Origin: M3007 sp964550795
GTDB lineage: Bacteria; Bacteroidota; Bacteroidia; Chitinophagales; Saprospiraceae
Direction: 5' to 3'
NCBI GenBank assembly: GCA_964550795.1
Contig: CAZKBH010000027.1
Span: 1-64,000 of the forward strand
DNA: 64,000 nt
The translations under genes were made by a program, and so were the position numbers. Below the pieces are notes generated by a model. The model did no database searches. It saw only the letters and a program-made list of their open reading frames with translations, and was not told the DNA's origin. Positions 16,157 through 23,673 of this stretch are shown here, piece by piece (within the stretch, counting starts at the first letter, position 1; the number at the start of each line of letters is the position of its first letter).

Positions 16157-16546
16157 CTACTCCGCGATGTACAAAATAGTGTCCAAAACCGGCTTCTCAG
16201 AGAGCGAGATGTTTACCTGCATGCTCCCATACACTTCGTGCGGGAAATACAAACTATCGTACCCGAAGGCGATCAACCAGTGCCGCCCCTCGGGCACGGG
16301 TTCGATGCAGCCGCGAGCGTCTGCACCTGTCTTGAACGAGGCATCAAAAAAAGAGGGTGGTTTGTCGTAACCAGGGAAAGAATCGGTGTTGTATTTTAGG
16401 TAGACCGTGGCGTCCGGGATGATCCAGGTGTGGTGTTGGGTGCGGACGCAAATTTTGGTTGGCAGCGGGATTTCCTCCGGGAGGGCCGGACGGCAGGCCA
16501 TTTGGGCCATTAAAATACTGAAAATCAGGAGCGTATATTTTTTCAT
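16157..16546 (-). CDS. Small lipoprotein, unknown function
   Basis: A 129-residue protein with a lipoprotein signal peptide: a hydrophobic stretch at residues 5-17 and lipobox LMAQMAC with the cysteine at residue 18. The mature part is a single beta-sandwich-like domain. IPDATVYLKYNTD resembles the start of transthyretin/carboxypeptidase-regulatory folds, and DARGCIEPVPEGRHWLIAFG resembles the later strands ('the glycine-rich turn then ..W.I.A'). Many Bacteroidota lipoproteins have this shape. No specific role can be assigned. It ends just inside the branched inverted repeat region. Confidence 0.65.
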   Translation of the reverse strand: MKKYTLLIFSILMAQMACRPALPEEIPLPTKICVRTQHHTWIIPDATVYLKYNTDSFPGYDKPPSFFDASFKTGADARGCIEPVPEGRHWLIAFGYDSLYFPHEVYGSMQVNISLSEKPVLDTILYIAE

Positions 16547-16567
16547 GGGCTTGGCGAAGCATTAGAA

Positions 16568-16600
16568 AAGTGTGGCACACCTTTGAGGTGTGCCACACTT
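16568..16600. repeat. Palindrome, GTGTGGCACACC family copy 2
   Basis: Perfect 15-bp arms AAGTGTGGCACACCT (16568-16582) and complement (16586-16600) around a TTG loop. It lies 22 bp upstream of the lipoprotein start, so here it is not at a gene end. Confidence 0.9.
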
Positions 16601-16794
16601 GCACTAACAAATGTGCGGGAAATAGTGCTCATTCATTGTCATAAAAAGGACAATTTTCGCAAAGCGATAAAACCTTGCTGGTGGACCGTAAAGCCAACAC
16701 AAAGTGGTTTTGAACATAGAAAGATCATTGTCATCTAAAAATCATGCATTTATGTCACTCAAATCATTTAAATCACAAGAATCATAGTATTAAC

Positions 16795-16806
16795 TTGCTA
16801 CTTTTG
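16795..16806 (+). promoter_or_regulatory. Promoter of fbp, extended TTGCTAnnTTTG
   Basis: TTGC followed by TACTTTTG (16799-16806), an exact TAnnTTTG. It is part of a 15-mer identical to the promoter of the Skp-like gene and lies 37 bp before the fbp ATG. Confidence 0.7.
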
Positions 16807-16843
16807 AGCCGCCTTTTTCCACAAAACTTGCACTAACCGACGT

Positions 16844-17944
16844 ATGGCCACCACCACAAAAAAAGCCGCCGCCTCTTCCGTGATCACCGAACCCTACATT
16901 GGAATCTCGGATCCAGCCGATTTGAGCACGATTCCGAGCAACCGAATCGTCACCCTCGATGAATTTATTCTCCGTTCTGAAAAAGATTTCGACTACGCCA
17001 CGGGCGAACTCACGGGACTACTGCGCGACATCGGCGTGGCAGCTAAAATCATCAATCGGGAAGTAAACAAAGCAGGATTGGTCAACATCCTGGGCGTGGC
17101 CGACGGTGGTGAAAACCAAAGCGGCGATACCCAACAAAAACTCGATGTGTACGCCAACGAACGCCTCATCGAATGCCTGCAAAACTCCGGGGAATGCTGT
17201 GCCATCGCCTCGGAAGAAAACGACGATATCATCCACGTGCCGCAGGTGGGCTCCAAACAAAGCCACTACATTGTGATGTTCGATCCCCTCGATGGATCGT
17301 CCAATATTGATGTAAACATGTCGGTGGGAACTATTTTTGCCATTTACCGCCGCAAAAGTGACGCGAGTGGCCCGGCAACGAAAGAAGATTTTTTGCAATC
17401 TGGTGCCAAACAGGTAGCCGCCGGTTATGTCCTTTACGGAACCTCTACCATGCTGGTGTACACCACCGGCCGCGGCGTCAATGGCTTTACCCTTGATCCG
17501 AGTATCGGGGAGTTTTGCCTGAGTCACCGCAACATGCGCATTCCTGAAAATAGCCAGACGTATTCGGTTAACCAGGGCTATTACTCCAAGTTTGACCTTG
17601 AAATGCGCCGTTACATTGACCATTGCTCTGACCAAAACTATGGTCTGCGCTACATCGGCAGCATGGTCAGCGATGTACACCGCATCCTGATTCAGGGCGG
17701 GATTTTCCTGTATCCCAGCACCCGCAAGTACCCCAAAGGCAAGCTACGGCTGCTCTACGAATGCAATCCGCTGGCCCTCCTCGTAGAACAAGCCGGTGGC
17801 AAGGCTTTGAACACGCACCTCAAACGTATTCTCGATGTTGCGCCCACTGAATTGCACCAGCGTTGCACCATTGCCATCGGCTCGCCAGACATGGTGGATG
17901 AGTTGAAAGCATTTATCGAGCGGTATTCTGCCTTGCCTTTGTAA
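16844..17944 (+). CDS. fbp: Fructose-1,6-bisphosphatase, class I
   Basis: Hydrolyses fructose 1,6-bisphosphate to fructose 6-phosphate in gluconeogenesis. The 366-residue protein begins with a short non-conserved Ala-rich leader, then the class I fold. The metal and substrate motif FDPLDGSSNIDVNMSVGTIF starts near residue 146, YVLYGTSTMLVYTTG lies near 197, and RYIGSMVSDVHRIL follows near 268. LLYECNPLALLVEQAGG is the conserved helix near 305. Length is slightly above the usual 330-340, because of the N-terminus. It is monocistronic, with its own strong promoter. Confidence 0.97.
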   Translation: MATTTKKAAASSVITEPYIGISDPADLSTIPSNRIVTLDEFILRSEKDFDYATGELTGLLRDIGVAAKIINREVNKAGLVNILGVADGGENQSGDTQQKLDVYANERLIECLQNSGECCAIASEENDDIIHVPQVGSKQSHYIVMFDPLDGSSNIDVNMSVGTIFAIYRRKSDASGPATKEDFLQSGAKQVAAGYVLYGTSTMLVYTTGRGVNGFTLDPSIGEFCLSHRNMRIPENSQTYSVNQGYYSKFDLEMRRYIDHCSDQNYGLRYIGSMVSDVHRILIQGGIFLYPSTRKYPKGKLRLLYECNPLALLVEQAGGKALNTHLKRILDVAPTELHQRCTIAIGSPDMVDELKAFIERYSALPL

Positions 17945-17955
17945 GGGCGTTAGAT

Positions 17956-18810
17956 CTATTTGACCGGCAGAGCCCAGCGCAGAAAATCGGGCATGGCTTC
18001 GCCCCAGGTGCGGGGTTCGTGTCTGCCATCTTTTATTTCCAGATAACGGAGGTTTTTGTCCGGAATCCCTTTGTCGCGAAGTGCGCGGAGGAGATCCAGG
18101 GTGTCGTCTATGGAATCAATGATGCCGTTGTTGTTTCGGTCGTCTTCTTCGTCGAGGGTGCCACATTGGAACCAAAAACGCTGATTTTTGTCAATTTTGA
18201 CGGTTTTTTGCACAATTTCGTGCATAATTCGGTCTGCATCGGGGTCATCCGGAATTACATCTGTGGAACGCCACCACAAAGCGCCGGAGAAAATACCCGC
18301 CGCGCCGAACACTTCCGGGTGCGCCCAAACAATATCCATCGCCGACAAGCCTCCGAGCGAGAACCCTGCGAAAATGGTGTCTTTTGGCCGCTGGGAGCAC
18401 TTGAACTGGCTGCGGAAATGCGGCAAAAATTCTTCCAAAATAAATTGGGTGTACTGCGGAGCCAAGTCGCCCCGGCCTTTGTAATCAGTTTGTTGGACGG
18501 TGCCATATTCCCGTATTCGACGGGCGTTGCAGTGAATTCCGACGGCCAAAAAAGGTGGGTTTTGGGAATCTGCGAACCAGTTTTCCAGCAAGGCTAAAAA
18601 ATCCATGCGGGGCAAATCCTGACCATCATTGAACAGCACAAGCGGGATTTTCGCAGCTTTTTGAGGCTGATAACCGGGCGGTAAATAGACATCGTACGAG
18701 ACATCTCGTGCCAGCAGCGTGGACTGCATTTGGCAATGATGCACCGCAGGCTCGGATTCAGAATGGGCATTGCCGAAGAGTACGGCGACCGTCTTTTTTA
18801 GAAAATTCAT
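17956..18810 (-). CDS. Putative esterase (PF00756-like alpha/beta hydrolase)
   Basis: A 284-residue alpha/beta hydrolase of the 'putative esterase' group (relatives of EstD, Fes and mycolyltransferases). The early strand region VSYDVYLPPGYQPQKAAKIP is typical, and the nucleophile elbow FAGFSLGGLSAMDIVW has Ser near residue 170. FQCGTLDEEDDRNNNGIIDS is an acidic, Ca-binding-like loop, and KDGRHEPRTWGEAMPDFL supplies the catalytic His. There is no signal peptide, so it is predicted cytoplasmic. Siderophore esterases look alike, but no siderophore genes are near. It sits downstream of the M28 peptidase gene but is separated from it by a terminator-like hairpin. Confidence 0.82.
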   Translation of the reverse strand: MNFLKKTVAVLFGNAHSESEPAVHHCQMQSTLLARDVSYDVYLPPGYQPQKAAKIPLVLFNDGQDLPRMDFLALLENWFADSQNPPFLAVGIHCNARRIREYGTVQQTDYKGRGDLAPQYTQFILEEFLPHFRSQFKCSQRPKDTIFAGFSLGGLSAMDIVWAHPEVFGAAGIFSGALWWRSTDVIPDDPDADRIMHEIVQKTVKIDKNQRFWFQCGTLDEEDDRNNNGIIDSIDDTLDLLRALRDKGIPDKNLRYLEIKDGRHEPRTWGEAMPDFLRWALPVK

Positions 18811-18821
18811 ATTAAAATCAA

Positions 18822-18854
18822 ACCCGCCCTACGAACATCGGTCGTAGGGCGGGT
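18822..18854 (-). terminator. Terminator after the M28 peptidase gene
   Basis: Perfect 13-bp stem ACCCGCCCTACGA (18822-18834) and complement (18842-18854). On the minus strand it is followed by TTTGATTTTA. It separates the peptidase gene from the esterase gene. Confidence 0.7.
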
Positions 18855-18877
18855 GGGCGCGTAGGATGGCATCGGGC

Positions 18878-20545
18878 CTATTTGTCGGTATCCGATTTCT
18901 TCTTGTCTTGCTTTACGTTTGGTGCGAGCCGATCCGGGCGGTTGGCGGTTTCCCAGGCCACGTAGAACGCGAGTTGGGCGCGTTTGGCCAATACATCGTA
19001 ATTGAGTTTGTCGGGGGTATCGGTTGGGCGGTGGTAGTCGGGATGGGTACCGTTGAAATAGAAAATGGAAGGAATGCCTTTTTCGGCAAAATTGTAGTGG
19101 TCCGAGCGCTCGTAGTAACGATTTGGGTCGTCTTTGGCGTTGAATTTGTAATCCAGCTCCAGTTTGGTGTGTTCGGAATTAACCAGCTCGTTGATGTCGT
19201 GAAGGTGCGTGCTGATGCGGTCGGAGCCAATTACGTAGATGTAATTCGGGTTTTCAGCATGCGGCTGATCCACCCGGCCAATCATGTCAATATTGATGTC
19301 CACCACGGTTTTATCAAGCGGGAAAAGCGGGAATTCCGTGTAGTATTTGGAGCCCAGCAACCCTTTTTCTTCCCCGCTGACGAGCATACAAACCACGGTT
19401 CTCTTCGGTCCAGCGCCCTTTTTCTTGGCTTCTGCGAACGCTTTTGCAATTTCAATAACCCCGGCAGTGCCAGAGGCGTTGTCGTCGGCACCGTAATAAA
19501 TCACGGTACTGTCGGGCGATCCGAGGTGGTCGTAGTGGGCGGTGACGAATACAAACTCTTTTTTGAGTTTTTCGTCGGAACCTTCGATGACGGCCAGTAC
19601 ATTGGAGCCTTCCAGTGATTTGCTTTCTTTATCGAGTCGAAGCTCAATTTTAGACTTTACTTTGATGGGTTTGAACTTATCTCCTTCACGCAAATCCTCC
19701 AATTCGTTTTCAACTTTATTGGATTTTCCGCCCAAAATCGCTTTGGCCAGGGCTGGGGAAACAAAGGCACTTGGAATGAAGTCGTTGGCAATTGCGCCCG
19801 GGTCCGAACCGACCGGTCTCCAGCCGTAAGTGGCAATTTCTTTACGGTTTTTCTTCAGGCTTTCTTCAAAATTTGGGTCAATGATAAACACCGCAGTGGC
19901 CCCTTTTTGCTTGGCCAAACGCACTTTTTTGCGCCAGTCAATGCTCCAGTTGGAACGAAATTCTTGGCCGGTAATCAGGGATTTTCCCGCGGTGTTCATA
20001 GGTTCGCCGTCGTAAAAAATAACGGCTTTACCGGCCACCTCTGCTTTGCCGTAGTCGTTGTATTTTTCGTCTTCAATCCCGTAGCCGACAAACATCACCT
20101 CTTTGATTTCAGTGAGGGGTATATCGGGGCTAAACACCGGGAAAACATAAAAATCGGTGCGATTGCGGAATTCCTGATCGCCCACTTTGATGCCGACATC
20201 TTTCCAGGTACTGCTTTGAAGCATTATTTTTTGGAAAAAACCTTTGTCGCCTTTGGGCGGTAAGCCTGCATCTTTGAATTGTTTTGCGATAAAATCAGCC
20301 GCAATTCGCTGGCCTTCTTGGCCGGTTTCACGGCCCTGCATGGAGTCGGAAGCCAGTGCATAGACCAGTGATTTTAGTCCCTCCGCCTTGATTCCCGCAG
20401 CGAAAGCAGTGCCGTCGTTGTCGAGTTTGTAGTTTCGGAAAGGCTGTGGTCGTTTTTGACCGGTATAAATCAGTGGTTTTGGGTCTGATTGTGCCGTAAG
20501 CATGAAAGCTGGCAACAAGAGCAGCGTGAGCAATTTAAATTTCAT
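18878..20545 (-). CDS. Exported M28-family metallopeptidase with PA domain
   Basis: A secreted or periplasmic zinc aminopeptidase of about 555 residues. From the ATG at 20545 it has a signal peptide (MKFKLLTLLLLPAFMLTAQ). A protease-associated (PA) domain occupies roughly residues 140-260. The M28 catalytic core follows, with its di-zinc ligands: HYDHLGS near 335, GADDNASGTAG near 350 (bridging Asp), the catalytic GEEKGLLGS near 390, IDMIGRVD near 421, and HPDYHRPTDTPDKL near 505. It ends with a Lys/Asp-rich tail, not a T9SS sorting domain. Bacteroidota usually carry several such peptidases for protein feeding. The upstream frame to 20569 adds only eight residues and weakens the signal peptide. 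Confidence 0.93.
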   Translation of the reverse strand: MKFKLLTLLLLPAFMLTAQSDPKPLIYTGQKRPQPFRNYKLDNDGTAFAAGIKAEGLKSLVYALASDSMQGRETGQEGQRIAADFIAKQFKDAGLPPKGDKGFFQKIMLQSSTWKDVGIKVGDQEFRNRTDFYVFPVFSPDIPLTEIKEVMFVGYGIEDEKYNDYGKAEVAGKAVIFYDGEPMNTAGKSLITGQEFRSNWSIDWRKKVRLAKQKGATAVFIIDPNFEESLKKNRKEIATYGWRPVGSDPGAIANDFIPSAFVSPALAKAILGGKSNKVENELEDLREGDKFKPIKVKSKIELRLDKESKSLEGSNVLAVIEGSDEKLKKEFVFVTAHYDHLGSPDSTVIYYGADDNASGTAGVIEIAKAFAEAKKKGAGPKRTVVCMLVSGEEKGLLGSKYYTEFPLFPLDKTVVDINIDMIGRVDQPHAENPNYIYVIGSDRISTHLHDINELVNSEHTKLELDYKFNAKDDPNRYYERSDHYNFAEKGIPSIFYFNGTHPDYHRPTDTPDKLNYDVLAKRAQLAFYVAWETANRPDRLAPNVKQDKKKSDTDK

Positions 20546-20775
20546 ATTCAAGTATTTCAAATTAATCAACCTTGGGTATTTTACCCGTCGAAGGCCAACG
20601 TCAAAAGTCCAAAGTCTGATGCTTTTTAAAAAAGGTTTTCGCGCAACGGGTGCCGTTTTGCCCTAAAGAACAAAAAAGATGCCCAAGTTGCGCAAAGGGG
20701 GAGGCAAATATCCTGCTTTGCGTGGTAGTGAAGGGAAAAGGATTTGTTTTTCTAACGTTAAGCCAATTATTCCGG

Positions 20776-20787
20776 TTGCTAACTTTG
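20776..20787 (+). promoter_or_regulatory. Promoter of acetyltransferase gene, TTGCTAnnTTTG
   Basis: TTGC followed by TAACTTTG (20780-20787), an exact -7 match that ends 18 bases before the ATG at 20806. It helps to choose that start over an upstream in-frame one at 20650. Confidence 0.7.
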
Positions 20788-20805
20788 TGGTCAAAAATTA
20801 CCGCG

Positions 20806-21234
20806 ATGCCCTACATTTTTCAAATTCTGAACGAGAAGCCTCAAATGCTACCACATTATTCGCTCATTCGGCAACTGAGCCCGGGCGTTTCTGAAGAAAA
20901 TTACGCCCATTTGCTCGATGATATGCTGGCGCATGGCTACCGGATGGTGGCTGTGTGGGACGGGGAGATTTGTGTGGGTATTTCAGGTATTTGGGTCGCG
21001 ACCAAAATTTACAGTGGCCGCTATTTGGAAATGGACAATGTGGTCGTGGCTGACACCCATCGCTCTCAGGGAATTGGCAAGTTGCTCACTGATTTTGTGG
21101 AAAAACTGGCGATTTCAGAAGGCTGCGAAACCATCATGCTCGACGCTTATTTGGAAAATGAAAAAGCCCATGCTTTTTACGAGCGGGAAGGCTTCACGAA
21201 GCGGGGATATCACTTTTTGAAACGGCTAAACTGA
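20806..21234 (+). CDS. GNAT-family N-acetyltransferase
   Basis: A 142-residue GNAT protein beginning MPYIFQILNEKPQML. The acetyl-CoA loop is HRSQGIGKLLTDFVEKLA near residue 84, with the SQGIGK version of Q/RxxGxG/A. NEKAHAFYEREGFTKRGYHF near the end is the typical helix 4 and strand. An upstream in-frame extension to 20650 is unlikely because a consensus promoter lies between it and 20806. Substrate unknown. It is convergent with the FG-GAP cytochrome gene. Confidence 0.85.
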   Translation: MPYIFQILNEKPQMLPHYSLIRQLSPGVSEENYAHLLDDMLAHGYRMVAVWDGEICVGISGIWVATKIYSGRYLEMDNVVVADTHRSQGIGKLLTDFVEKLAISEGCETIMLDAYLENEKAHAFYEREGFTKRGYHFLKRLN

Positions 21235-21273
21235 GACCGAATTAATTGATATTGAAACTCGGTCTGGGCATAA

Positions 21274-22812
21274 TCACCGAAGCACATTTTCCAACACCAC
21301 AAATGGCAAAGCGCCCTTGACCCAGCCCTGCACCTCGCCCTTATCGGGTACTACTTCAAACGTGAGCGGCCCCAAAACAAGGTCCAAATCTCCATCTTTG
21401 TCCAAATCGCCCACATCCATCACCATCCAACGACCGTCTCGAACCTCCTCAAAAGTGCTGGCAACAAATCTAAACTCATTTTTAGCTTGATTGTCGAGTA
21501 GCACAAAGGCGTTGTTAGCAGCCTGTTGGAAGTCGGGGAAAAAGGCAATGGCCGCTAAATCAAGGTCGCCATCCTGGTCAAAATCAGCGGGAATGGCGTC
21601 ATAAGCCCCATGCAATGGATAAAAAAAGCTTTCCACATATTGGCCTTTCCCATCGTTGGTGAAAATTCGGATGCCGTGATACGGTTTAAGAATGGGTTTG
21701 TAATCCGCATTGTCGCCGCAGGTGTACAGAATATCCTCCAGCCCATCCCCATTCATATCGGCAAGCCTGAATGCGCTTGAGCCGTACGTGGCCGGGAAAC
21801 GCAGCACGGTTTCTTCCCGAAAACCTCCTTTTCCATCATTGATATAGCGGAAAATGCCCTCATCTCCTTGTCCAAATAAGGCCATCACGTCCGGGTGTCC
21901 GTCGGCATTAAAATCCCGGATATAGGAACGAATCGCACCTGCTCGTGGACGAAGTACGGATTTTGTAAACGTGCCGTCCGGTTTTTGCTGCCAATAGCTT
22001 AGTCCTCCTGTCCATTTTGCAAACTCGCAAACCACGGCATCCATCAATCCGTCGCTGTTAAAATCTGCCCAGGCGCTGTGCACGGGTCGTTGCAAGCCTT
22101 GGAGGAGAATTTGCGCTTGGGGCTGATCATTGGGCATATAAATCACCATTCCGGAGGGCGCATCGGTTGGAGAAAAGGAGCCCATCATCGTGAGGTACAT
22201 GCCTTTTTTGTCGGGTTGAACGTGCACGATGCCTTCGGCCAGGTTGGCGGCTTTTTCCAGGTTAAGCGCAGGATCCATCCAGTGAAGCCGTTTGCTATTG
22301 GCATCGCCGATCAACAAACCGCCTTGTTTCCGGAAGTGCACCAGCGTCGTGCTGGGCGGTGAAAGTTTGAGGTCAGGCTTACGGGTTTTAAAATTTTTCA
22401 GGCCGACTGTTGCGGATGCTTGAGCCGGGACAGACAAATTTTCTGGCGCGTTTTTCAAATAAAAATCCTGGATTTTTTGCCAATCGCTGTCTTTAAGCAA
22501 GGGTTTTTCAGGGAATATGCCCCGGGCCTCTATCAATGCGCGCTCCGTTTTAGTACCCAATAGTGCTGTTCGGATGGAATCGTGGGCGTAAATGCCCAAC
22601 TGATGTCCCATTTGTGGCAAAACTGATTGCTGCCAAATCGCTTTGGGCAACAGCGCGGGTTCCGGATACAAATGGCAACTTGCGCAATACGTTTGGGCCA
22701 GCCGTTCCCCTTCTGTGGGATCGTGCTTTTCTGCATTTTTTCGTTTTACACTAAAAACGACCAATAAACAGCATAAAATAAAGGCAAATAATGCGCTAAT
22801 CCTTATTCGCAT
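21274..22812 (-). CDS. c-type cytochrome with FG-GAP/VCBS repeats
   Basis: A 512-residue exported protein. An N-terminal hydrophobic segment (about residues 7-22) is followed by a cytochrome-like part with one haem site, YCASCHLYPEP (CxxCH near residue 42). A beta propeller made of FG-GAP/VCBS repeats follows, with calcium-binding DxDxDG loops: DFNSDGLMD, DFNADGHPD, DMNGDGLED, DFDQDGDLD and DLDKDGDLD (about residues 245-490). It may carry electrons or bind a surface ligand outside the cytoplasm. It starts four bases after the stop of the CX4CH lipoprotein gene, so the two are one operon, and a dihaem peroxidase lies just upstream. Confidence 0.82.
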   Translation of the reverse strand: MRIRISALFAFILCCLLVVFSVKRKNAEKHDPTEGERLAQTYCASCHLYPEPALLPKAIWQQSVLPQMGHQLGIYAHDSIRTALLGTKTERALIEARGIFPEKPLLKDSDWQKIQDFYLKNAPENLSVPAQASATVGLKNFKTRKPDLKLSPPSTTLVHFRKQGGLLIGDANSKRLHWMDPALNLEKAANLAEGIVHVQPDKKGMYLTMMGSFSPTDAPSGMVIYMPNDQPQAQILLQGLQRPVHSAWADFNSDGLMDAVVCEFAKWTGGLSYWQQKPDGTFTKSVLRPRAGAIRSYIRDFNADGHPDVMALFGQGDEGIFRYINDGKGGFREETVLRFPATYGSSAFRLADMNGDGLEDILYTCGDNADYKPILKPYHGIRIFTNDGKGQYVESFFYPLHGAYDAIPADFDQDGDLDLAAIAFFPDFQQAANNAFVLLDNQAKNEFRFVASTFEEVRDGRWMVMDVGDLDKDGDLDLVLGPLTFEVVPDKGEVQGWVKGALPFVVLENVLR

Positions 22813-22816
22813 GGGT

Positions 22817-23350
22817 TCAATTGTTTTGGCTTCCCTGGTTAATCCAGGTTAATAAAAGTTGTTTCTCTGCGGCTGGCAAAGGGCCGTTGAGGGGCATCAT
22901 GTCTGGAATGACAAAATCTTCAATTCTGGAAGCATGAGATGCTACCGAGGCATGGTCTTCAAAATTAGCTTGTTTGATTGAGTTTTGGTGGCAGCCTGAA
23001 AGCGCACAATATTGCACAATAATCGGCATGACTTCGTATCGAAAACTAATCACATCCTTCGGCAGACAATAAGCTTGAATGGCAGCATCTCGATAGGGCA
23101 TGATGCATTCCGTTTGTGGGTTTTGTGGTTCGCGAAGAAAGACGGTATCCCCTTCCCAGGCCAAAAACCGATGCATAGCAGCAGGGGTAGCCGACACATC
23201 CACGAGGGTATTGGGTGGGTACCAGCCTGTTCCCGTGCCTTTTTCTACTTGAAGGTAGAAGCGATCCTCGTCATCGGAATTACAAGCCAGGACCAACAGG
23301 CTTGTGCTCAGGGCAATCAGGAACCGTAAGAAAGGCGGGTTTTTGCGCAT
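22817..23350 (-). CDS. Lipoprotein with non-canonical CX4CH cytochrome-like motif
   Basis: A 177-residue lipoprotein. From the ATG at 23350 it has a signal with lipobox LLVLAC (Cys 23). Residues about 30-90 form a small beta domain like the InlB/bacterial-repeat type (GTGTGWYPPNTLVDVSATPA, HRFLAWEGD). The C-terminal part resembles small cytochromes: FRYEVMPIIVQYCALSGCH has C-x4-C-H (near residues 119-125) instead of CxxCH, then DMMPLNGPLPAAEKQLLLTW with the expected distal Met. Many Bacteroidota proteins have this form. Haem attachment needs proof. It is in one operon with the FG-GAP cytochrome gene. Confidence 0.78.
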   Translation of the reverse strand: MRKNPPFLRFLIALSTSLLVLACNSDDEDRFYLQVEKGTGTGWYPPNTLVDVSATPAAMHRFLAWEGDTVFLREPQNPQTECIMPYRDAAIQAYCLPKDVISFRYEVMPIIVQYCALSGCHQNSIKQANFEDHASVASHASRIEDFVIPDMMPLNGPLPAAEKQLLLTWINQGSQNN

Positions 23351-23435
23351 GGTGCTAATAAGTAGAAGAGGCTGTCTCAAAAGTCAGCATTTAGGGAATT
23401 AAATTCTCTACCATATCATGTTTTTATTGGAATGG

Positions 23436-23469
23436 AACTTCCCGAAAGTTTGAAAACTTTCGGGAAGTT
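23436..23469. repeat. Palindrome AACTTCCCGAAAGTTT
   Basis: Perfect 16-bp arms at 23436-23451 and 23454-23469 around a 2-base centre. It lies in the intergenic gap (23351-23673) between the dihaem peroxidase gene and the lipoprotein gene, together with the palindrome at 23526-23558 and a short CCCGGAAC hairpin at 23648-23666. I see no other content in that gap. Confidence 0.9.
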
Positions 23470-23525
23470 GGGATACATGAGTCACTCTAAATTTATTAAC
23501 AATGCAAAAACGAGATTCCGTGAGT

Positions 23526-23558
23526 AGAAGTGACACTTTTTTAAAAAGTGTCACTTCT
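23526..23558. repeat. Palindrome AGAAGTGACAC family copy 1
   Basis: Perfect 16-bp arms AGAAGTGACACTTTTT (23526-23541) and complement (23543-23558). The same palindrome, with a matching TTCCGTGAG flank, recurs at 59699-59731. Confidence 0.9.
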
Positions 23559-23673
23559 CTAAATCTGAAATATTTGCTATAGGACGCAATTCAGAGTCTT
23601 TCGTCAATAACTTCGGGATTTAAGACATCAGATTACATGATTTAGCCCCCGGAACAGCGTTCCGGGATACAGA

